Below are positions 1 to 4,421 of a stretch of DNA of 6,577 bases, in pieces (the first letter of the stretch is position 1; every line of letters starts with the position of its first letter). Origin of the DNA: Bacteroidota bacterium (GTDB lineage Bacteria > Bacteroidota > UBA10030 > UBA6906). The position numbers were made by a program, and so were the translations under genes. The stretch covers positions 1 to 6,577 of the forward strand of contig JAERML010000232.1 of NCBI GenBank assembly GCA_016844425.1, read 5' to 3'. Below the pieces are notes generated by a model that was not told the DNA's origin, ran no database searches, and saw only the letters and a list, made by a program, of their open reading frames with translations.

Positions 1-682
1 CACGATTGTAAATACGGTAGATGGGAACACGTACGCCATCCTGACGGTAGAAAAGCCGGTTCTTCTCCTTTACGACGTCGCTGATGTTGACCGTGTTGAT
101 GCCACAGATCCGCTCGGTGAGAACGAAGTCGGGACGTGTCTTCTGCTTGAGCGGGTCGAGCTCCAGCAACACCACATTTTCCGGCGCATGGTAAGCGAGG
201 ATCGCCCTTCTCAACAACGCGTGGTACGCCTCCAGGTCGAGTCCCCCGAGGAGATATCTCAACCTGGGGGGAAGTCGGTACACCTCTCTGTACTGCTGAC
301 AGAGCGCCGCTTGAAATCCGAAGAGCGACGGGAAGCCCTGCATCTCAATCAACTTTGGGACATAGGAACCGTCCTCGTTTCGAATCACGCCGAAATCAAC
401 AGCAATAAACAACGGTCGGGGCGGCTCGTTCGGGACGTTGAACTCATGCGGGATGGCTCTGTCGGAGGCAGCTAGGTAGTCCGGGTTGGTCATCAATTGC
501 ATTATGATCTCCTTCCCCGCCTGCACCATGGAATTGATCAAAGGCGTGGGTATGAAGAATGGAGTCTCCGAAACGCGGAAGTCAACATGCATGCCGCAAA
601 CGCCGTCGAGGCGCTTGAGGAGAAGCTGGTAGGCTTTCTCGGTAAAGTTGGTGTTGAAGAAATGGCGGAGATGGGGGATCAT
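1..682 (-). CDS. Conserved protein of unknown function, possibly related to circularly permuted ATP-grasp ligases (3' end outside window)
   Basis: The first 227 residues are visible and the reading frame runs off the left edge with no stop. I chose the ATG at 682 because the N-terminus MIPHLRHFFN flows directly into conserved-looking sequence. There is no clear Shine-Dalgarno, since an AT-rich heptamer repeat abuts the start. Visible blocks are AVDFGVIRNEDG (94-105), PKLIEMQGFPSLFGFQ (109-124), LLELDPLKQKTRPDF (172-186) and VPIYRIYNR (219-227). The acidic motifs and a late IYR-type motif remind me of circularly permuted ATP-grasp proteins (glutathionylspermidine synthase-like and DUF404/407 relatives). 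This is an inference from pattern, not a confirmed family call. No signal peptide or membrane segment is seen, so it is probably cytoplasmic. It is the fourth gene of the minus-strand run, 118 bases after the aminopeptidase gene, so co-transcription is plausible but less certain than for the first three. The coding call is firm; the function is open. Confidence 0.8.
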   Translation of the reverse strand, partial: MIPHLRHFFNTNFTEKAYQLLLKRLDGVCGMHVDFRVSETPFFIPTPLINSMVQAGKEIIMQLMTNPDYLAASDRAIPHEFNVPNEPPRPLFIAVDFGVIRNEDGSYVPKLIEMQGFPSLFGFQAALCQQYREVYRLPPRLRYLLGGLDLEAYHALLRRAILAYHAPENVVLLELDPLKQKTRPDFVLTERICGINTVNISDVVKEKNRLFYRQDGVRVPIYRIYNR

Positions 683-690
683 AGAAATTA

Positions 691-725
691 ACAATTGGCA
701 ATTGACAGTTCGCAATTGTCAATTA
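691..725. repeat. Degenerate heptamer tandem repeat (5 units) with an internal 8-bp inverted repeat
   Basis: Five consecutive 7-base units can be laid out: ACAATTG, GCAATTG, ACAGTTC, GCAATTG, TCAATTA. The consensus is about NCAATTG. The same stretch contains an 8-bp inverted repeat, AATTGACA (700-707) and TGTCAATT (717-724), with a 9-base loop. It lies between the aminopeptidase stop and the start of the last gene and ends 8 bases before that start codon. I recall similar CAATTG heptamer arrays between genes in Bacteroidota-related genomes, but this cannot be checked here. The hairpin is AT-rich and lacks a T-run, so it is a poor terminator. Confidence 0.75.
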
Positions 726-800
726 GTGAGAAGTCCCAAATATCTGATGATTGAGAAAGTGGTACTCCGTTTCACGCTCTTTCTGGCTCTTCATAATCAG

Positions 801-1820
801 TCAGATAAGGAACTCTCCTTCATGCATGATTTTCCGGTCCTCTATCCAGATGTCGAATTTGGTTCCAACGACATCGATATGGGTGGAGGATGTCCAGTTG
901 GCCCCGGTGTGCTCGGCGTAGGGATGGCCGAACGCGATGTGAACGCCGGGGATTTTTTCATCCTGAAGGATCTGTCCAATGACGTGCTTGAGCTGGATGT
1001 TCGTGCCAATAGCGAACTCGCCAACGCGTGGGCTGTTCTCATCGGTGTGGCAGTAATCCCAGAACTCCTGCTCCAGTTCCTTGTTGTCCGAAAAAACCTG
1101 AGTGATGCGGTTGTCTCTTACCTCGATGGTGAGCGGTGAGTCCTTCAAATCCCCGTACTTTGCACAGAGGTAATCTCCCACCACCCCATCCACGATGAAC
1201 ATGCCGTTGACCATCAGCGGGGCTGTGAAGACTTCGCCGCCGGGGAGATTTCCCCACGTGTCCGGACTGATGATGCCGCTCGTCTTTAACCACTTCAGGG
1301 AAGGACTGAACTCAGCGTGGATATCCGTGCCACGCTTTGTCCGAGCGTTCACATATTTTGCTTTCTTCGCCAGCTCCCACACCTTCCCGCTGATCTCATC
1401 CACCTTGTTGAAGTCCGCGCGCATTCCCTCCTGCATGATCCGCTGATTAATGTTGATCATGTGTCCGTGGCGGATCTTGTGCTTCGTTACCACAGCGGTC
1501 AGTTGCATGCGTGTGCGCAACTCTCCCATCTGCCCGTACACGGCGTAGACACTCACCTGGCTGGTGGCAAGATCATCCAGAATTTCCTGAGGCATATCCG
1601 TGTGCGGTCGCGGGGCAAATTCTTCCAGCACATATACGTTACATTGGGCGCCGACCTTCCGGATCTCATTGTACACGCTTGCCGCTATGTCGAGGGTCCG
1701 CTCATCTGTGATGAGGGTGACCTTTTCTTCCGGTTTCACGCGCAGGCAGACATTCACTGCATTGTAAGCTCCTTCCCGGAGCGCGTCGTGCAGCGCGACG
1801 CCTTCAAACAGATGTTTCAT
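801..1820 (-). CDS. M29-family metallo-aminopeptidase (leucyl aminopeptidase / AmpS-like)
   Basis: This 339-residue protein should remove N-terminal amino acids from peptides with a two-metal centre, as in thermophilic aminopeptidases of family M29. The motifs that carry the metal ligands and catalytic residues in that family are all visible in order: NLPGGEVFTAP with E196, GEFAIGTN with E268, GVHIAFG with H294, and THIDVV with H314 and D316. The N-terminal half (about 15-150) resembles the family's non-catalytic domain. M29 enzymes usually have roughly 370-410 residues, so this is a compact member. No signal peptide is seen, so it is cytoplasmic. The ATG at 1820 is preceded by a purine-rich GAGAGAG overlapping the TAG stop of the upstream ligase gene, with only 9 bases between the genes, so the two are almost certainly co-transcribed. 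Its place behind two ligase genes suggests a role in trimming or recycling their product, which is inference. The family call is sound; the substrate is unknown. Confidence 0.87.
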   Translation of the reverse strand: MKHLFEGVALHDALREGAYNAVNVCLRVKPEEKVTLITDERTLDIAASVYNEIRKVGAQCNVYVLEEFAPRPHTDMPQEILDDLATSQVSVYAVYGQMGELRTRMQLTAVVTKHKIRHGHMININQRIMQEGMRADFNKVDEISGKVWELAKKAKYVNARTKRGTDIHAEFSPSLKWLKTSGIISPDTWGNLPGGEVFTAPLMVNGMFIVDGVVGDYLCAKYGDLKDSPLTIEVRDNRITQVFSDNKELEQEFWDYCHTDENSPRVGEFAIGTNIQLKHVIGQILQDEKIPGVHIAFGHPYAEHTGANWTSSTHIDVVGTKFDIWIEDRKIMHEGEFLI

Positions 1821-1829
1821 TCACTCTCT

Positions 1830-2969
1830 CTACAGTGATTTCACAGGTGCGCGCACCGGCTCGTTGAGTCCGACGCGGGTTTCTTCAATGATGTAGTCCA
1901 CTACTGCCTTCAAGTCACCGTTCGACCGTTCGTAGACTCCAAGTTGCCGCTCCGCACCCGGTCCCATAGCCATAATGGTATGGATGTAGTTGATTTCCTC
2001 GCGGCTATCCAGTTCATCGACCACATCATCAACAAAGAGAAGAAGCTCCCTGATCAGGTCGGCCGCAGGGAGCTCCGTCTGCCGTCCGAAGTCGATGAGC
2101 TTGCCACCGAGGCCGTACCGGCTTGCCCTCCATTTGTTCTCCATGATCAGCGCACGACGATAGAGCCGGAAGCCCATGTTCGACGCGTACAGCTTGTAGA
2201 GCTTTACTACCACCGCCTGCATGAGCGCAGCCAGGGCAACAGTCTCTTCTGCGCGCATCGGGATATCGCAGATACGGAACTCCAGTGTTCCAAAGAACGG
2301 ATGCGGGCGGAGATCCCACCAGATCTTTTTGGCGTTGTCGATGCAGTTGGTCTTGATGAGGAGGTTGACGAAGTTCTCGTACTCAGAGTAGCTCTGGAAA
2401 TAGTCCGGGATGTTGGTACGGGGAAACTTGTCGAATACTTTGCACCGGTACGATTTTAGCCCGGTGTTCCGTCCCATCCAGAATGGAGAATTGACGGACA
2501 GAGCAAGGATGTGAGGGAGAAAATACCGCGCAGCGTTCATCAGATGGATCGTTGCTTCTTTGTCCTCGATGCCTACGTGGACATGAAGCCCGAAGATAAG
2601 ATTTGCGCGCGCCACCTGCTGCATGTCCTGCACAATCGTTGCATACCGGTCATCGGGGAAAATTGCCTGGCTGTGCCAGTTGGCAAAGGGATGGGTTCCG
2701 GCGGCAGCAAGTCGGAGACCATTCTCATACGCCAGGTCTACCATCCGTTTCCGAAGCTCGAACACTTCCAGCTTCGCCTCCTTGATGTTCTTGCAGATGC
2801 CGGTCCCCACCTCCACCACGGACTGGTGCATTTCGGGCTTCACCCTCTCCTGGAGGTGTTTTTTTCCCTTCGCGATGATCTCCTCATGGATATGCGAGCG
2901 GAGGTCACGCGTCTCCGGATCGATCGTTTGGAATTCTTCCTCGATGCCTAATGTAAAGCTCGGCTGCAT
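1830..2969 (-). CDS. YbdK/GCS2-type carboxylate-amine ligase (glutamate-cysteine ligase-like)
   Basis: This 379-residue enzyme belongs to the glutamate-cysteine ligase 2 family, whose members join a carboxylate (often glutamate) to an amine using ATP. Diagnostic stretches are TLGIEEEFQ (6-14, the metal- and ATP-binding acidic cluster near the N-terminus), GLHVHVG (127-133), RPHPFFGTLEFRICD (221-235) and NKWRASRYG (278-286). Length and motif order match YbdK proteins of about 370 residues. I chose the ATG at 2969: AGGA lies five bases upstream, inside the stop codon region of the preceding ATP-grasp gene, and family members begin shortly before TLGIE. An in-frame ATG at 3002 would add 11 poorly conserved residues and has only a distant GGAG. 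The gene ends in TAG, 9 bases before the aminopeptidase gene. YbdK has weak glutamate-cysteine ligase activity in E. coli, but most relatives have no proven substrate, so true glutathione synthesis should not be assumed. Confidence 0.92.
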   Translation of the reverse strand: MQPSFTLGIEEEFQTIDPETRDLRSHIHEEIIAKGKKHLQERVKPEMHQSVVEVGTGICKNIKEAKLEVFELRKRMVDLAYENGLRLAAAGTHPFANWHSQAIFPDDRYATIVQDMQQVARANLIFGLHVHVGIEDKEATIHLMNAARYFLPHILALSVNSPFWMGRNTGLKSYRCKVFDKFPRTNIPDYFQSYSEYENFVNLLIKTNCIDNAKKIWWDLRPHPFFGTLEFRICDIPMRAEETVALAALMQAVVVKLYKLYASNMGFRLYRRALIMENKWRASRYGLGGKLIDFGRQTELPAADLIRELLLFVDDVVDELDSREEINYIHTIMAMGPGAERQLGVYERSNGDLKAVVDYIIEETRVGLNEPVRAPVKSL

Positions 2970-2974
2970 ACGTG

Positions 2975-2978
2975 TCCT
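2975..2978 (-). promoter_or_regulatory. Ribosome binding site of the carboxylate-amine ligase gene, overlapping the upstream native stop
   Basis: On the minus strand the order is AAG TAG GACACGT ATG. The AGGA is formed partly by the TAG stop of the unshifted ATP-grasp frame (2977-2979) and sits five bases before the ATG at 2969. This layout is typical of translational coupling and decides the start in favour of 2969 over 3002. Confidence 0.6.
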
Positions 2979-4018
2979 ACTTTCTGGAGACTCGTGCGCC
3001 ATCAGCGGATTTCATGCTCCGTTTGGGTGCTGACTTCTTCTCAACGCCATTGGCATTCAGGAAACTCCCCCACCAGTATTCCGCTTCTGTCTGTTCATTG
3101 CTCAATGCCTTCTTCACCGCAAGATCCGCGACGGCGTTTACGATCCACGTGAAGTTCTCCGGCCCCACCGAGTGCGTTTACGATCCACGTGAAGTTCTCC
3201 GGCCCCACCGAGTGGTAGTCTGCATCCGGCGCGGGGTTCAGAAAATCGATCGCGTAGGGAATACCATCGCGCACGGCAAACTCCAGGGTGTTCAGGTCGT
3301 AACCGAGGGCACGGCAAAGTTTCAGGCAGTCTTCCACAATGCGTTGTTCCAGTGCCGGGTCAAGCGGCGGTGCTTCCTTTACGTACCTGTTCTCGTGCGG
3401 CTGGCGAGGATCGTACTGCATGATGTGGACATTCTCCTGACCGATGCAGTAACAGCGGACATATTCCTTGAACTCGATCCCTTCCTGCAGCGTCATCACG
3501 AGATCGCCAGTCTGATGGTAGAAATGGAAGAAGTCCCCTTCGTTATGGATCTTGTAGACGTGCTTCCAGCCTCCACCGCTATGCGGTTTGAGAAATGCCG
3601 GGAACCCAACATAGTTGAAGATCTCTTTCCAGTCGAGCGGGTACTGCAGGTTGCGCATGGATTGCGACGTGGTGTTGGGCGGCGTCTGGTACGACGGTAG
3701 CAGGACGGTTTTGGGGGTGGCAACGCCGATCTTCGATGCAAGCGCGTAGTTGAAAAACTTGTCGTCGGCGCTCCACCAGAAGGGATTGTTGATGACGATA
3801 GTACCACCGAGGACGGCATTCTTGAGGTATGAGCGATAGTAGGGGATATCATGCGAGATGCGGTCAATGATCAGATCGTACTTTGTCGGATCGGCCATCC
3901 GGGTTGCGCCGACATCGACAAATTCAGCGATGACACCGGCATTCATTTCGTTGATCTTCGCAACAAGAGCGCCCGGGAATGTGTTCTCCATACCGAACAA
4001 TATGCCGACTTTCTTCAT
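2977..4018 (-). pseudogene. ATP-grasp ligase gene (D-Ala-D-Ala ligase / RimK-like), frameshifted by a 40-bp tandem duplication
   Basis: The ancestral product would be 333 residues. As the sequence stands, the frame shifts after residue 282 and ends at 3095, giving 307 residues with a 25-residue unrelated tail. ATP-grasp features are visible: an N-terminal Rossmann-like start MKKVGILFG, FPAFLKPHSGGG (139-150) with the ATP-binding lysine K144 and glycine loop, MTLQEGIEFKEYVRC (175-189) around the hinge, and LNTLEFAVRDG (242-252) followed by AIDFLNP (256-262), supplying the usual Mg-binding Glu, Asp and Asn. The enzyme should activate a carboxylate as acyl phosphate and join it to an amine. The start at 4018 has GGAGG four bases upstream; an ATG at 4054 in the same frame is less likely. 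The shift falls after the catalytic motifs, so the truncated protein might retain activity. The native tail (through EAEYWWGSFLNANG) persists in the next frame to a TAG at 2977-2979. It could be a true recent mutation, a reversible switch or an assembly error. Confidence 0.85.
3134..3214. repeat. Perfect 40-bp direct tandem duplication inside the ATP-grasp gene
   Basis: Bases 3134-3173 are repeated without mismatch at 3174-3213, and identity extends one base further to 3214. The duplicated stretch encodes the HSVGPENFTWIVNA region. Because 40 leaves a remainder of 1 when divided by 3, the second passage is read in another frame. The absence of mismatches means it is very recent or artefactual. 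Confidence 0.97.
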
Positions 4019-4022
4019 GGTA

Positions 4023-4027
4023 CCTCC
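4023..4027 (-). promoter_or_regulatory. Ribosome binding site of the ATP-grasp gene
   Basis: GGAGG on the minus strand lies four bases before the ATG at 4018. It supports that start over the in-frame ATG at 4054, which would place the strong motif inside the coding region. Confidence 0.7.
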
Positions 4028-4059
4028 GACTTGTGGTTTCGTTTCACCGAACAATGCAA

Positions 4060-4088
4060 AGAATACACGACGTCACAAACTGCCCCAA
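4060..4088 (-). promoter_or_regulatory. Weak candidate secondary promoter for the ligase operon
   Basis: On the minus strand TTGGGG (4083-4088) and TATTCT (4060-4065) are 17 bases apart, with 3 and 4 of 6 matches to the sigma70 consensus boxes. The start would lie near 4053, leaving a leader of about 35 bases. It is clearly weaker than the promoter at 4185-4213 and may be chance. Confidence 0.22.
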
Positions 4089-4102
4089 CGAACAGCCAGC
4101 AT
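4073..4102 (-). CDS. Possible 9-residue leader peptide upstream of the ligase operon
   Basis: A frame encoding MLAVRWGSL followed by TGA starts at an ATG that has AAAGGAG (4108-4114) five bases upstream. This is the most complete Shine-Dalgarno match in the window. It sits in the untranslated leader predicted from the 4185-4213 promoter and stops 54 bases before the ATP-grasp start codon. Translation of such a frame could affect initiation or leader folding downstream. There is no run of one regulatory amino acid as in classical attenuators, and no clear terminator hairpin follows. A frame this short can arise by chance, so only the ribosome binding site argues for it. Confidence 0.35.
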   Translation of the reverse strand: MLAVRWGSL

Positions 4103-4154
4103 GCTTACTCCTTTGGATCGTGGAGACTTCGCGGCAATCTATCTTTGACTTCAA

Positions 4155-4172
4155 GAGTAGGGAGAGTAGGGA
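4155..4172. repeat. 9-bp perfect direct tandem repeat in the operon leader
   Basis: GAGTAGGGA occurs twice in a row (4155-4163 and 4164-4172). Read on the minus strand this gives two TCCCTACTC units starting about 6 bases after the predicted transcription start. Each unit contains UACUC in the RNA, complementary to GAGUA that overlaps the Shine-Dalgarno of the short leader frame. The repeat is certain; any function is inference. Confidence 0.7.
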
Positions 4173-4184
4173 AAAGCCGTGAGC

Positions 4185-4213
4185 ATAATATGGATTTCAA
4201 CCCCGAGAGTCAA
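4185..4213 (-). promoter_or_regulatory. Sigma70-like promoter of the ligase/aminopeptidase operon
   Basis: On the minus strand TTGACT (4208-4213) is separated by exactly 17 bases from TATTAT (4185-4190), so each box matches the consensus at 5 of 6 positions. This is the best promoter match found in the window. It points toward the ATP-grasp gene, with a predicted start near 4178 and a leader of about 160 bases. Classical Bacteroidetes use a different promoter consensus, so its value depends on the host lineage. Confidence 0.55.
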
Positions 4214-4340
4214 GAAACGCGCATGTGTGTGGGCAACGAAGTCAGTTTCCTCCTTCACTTGCACAATGCTGCTCACCTCAGCCACTCCGGCGAGATCGAC
4301 AATGGTGTGGCATCATCGAGGCGATCTCCTTTTCTCTTCG

Positions 4341-4369
4341 TTGATTTTCGGACTGAATTTGCGTTAATT
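4341..4369 (+). promoter_or_regulatory. Weak candidate mutS promoter
   Basis: TTGATT (4341-4346) and TTAATT (4364-4369) are spaced by 17 bases, matching 4 and 3 of 6 consensus positions. The start would be near 4376, about 46 bases before the mutS ATG. The position is sensible but the match is poor. Confidence 0.25.
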
Positions 4370-4421
4370 GCCTTTGTCAAACTCCTGAAGTGCCTGTTGC
4401 ATTGCACCCGACGCGTCCTCC

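Larger units (their letters stand above)
4019..4421. other. Divergent intergenic region between the ligase operon and mutS
   Basis: This 403-base stretch has no convincing long gene. It holds the presumed promoters for both directions, a leader of about 160 bases for the ligase operon with a 9-residue frame, and a 9-bp direct repeat just inside the transcribed leader. A dyad also occurs, GAGATCG (4292-4298) with CGATCTC (4322-4328), 23 bases apart, of unknown meaning. Other frames here are open only over short distances. Confidence 0.8.

Noticed and set aside
700..724. 8-bp hairpin considered as the terminator of the three-gene unit
   Set aside because: The stem is AT-rich, no U-tract follows on the minus strand, and it is explained by the palindromic CAATTG repeat units.
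723..794. 23-residue minus-strand frame starting with MKSQKERETEYHF, between the aminopeptidase gene and the last gene
   Set aside because: It has no Shine-Dalgarno, ends inside the heptamer repeat, and is short enough to be chance. Its charged composition alone does not support a gene.
2967..3002. ATG at 3002 as the start of the carboxylate-amine ligase
   Set aside because: It would overlap the native end of the ATP-grasp gene, has GGAG 13 bases away, and adds residues not expected before TLGIEEEF. The ATG at 2969 has a better site, though 3002 cannot be excluded.
2977..3168. Separate 63-residue minus-strand gene
   Set aside because: It is the displaced C-terminus of the ATP-grasp protein, read from the first genomic copy of the 40-bp duplication, and not an independent gene.
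2972..3700. Long plus-strand open frame (242 residues) opposite the ATP-grasp gene
   Set aside because: It is antisense to a gene with clear ATP-grasp motifs and shows no recognisable domain or ribosome binding site.
4292..4328. Inverted repeat GAGATCG / CGATCTC followed by a T-containing stretch, considered as a terminator
   Set aside because: It has only 7 bp with a 23-base loop, no proper T-run, and no gene ending nearby on either strand.
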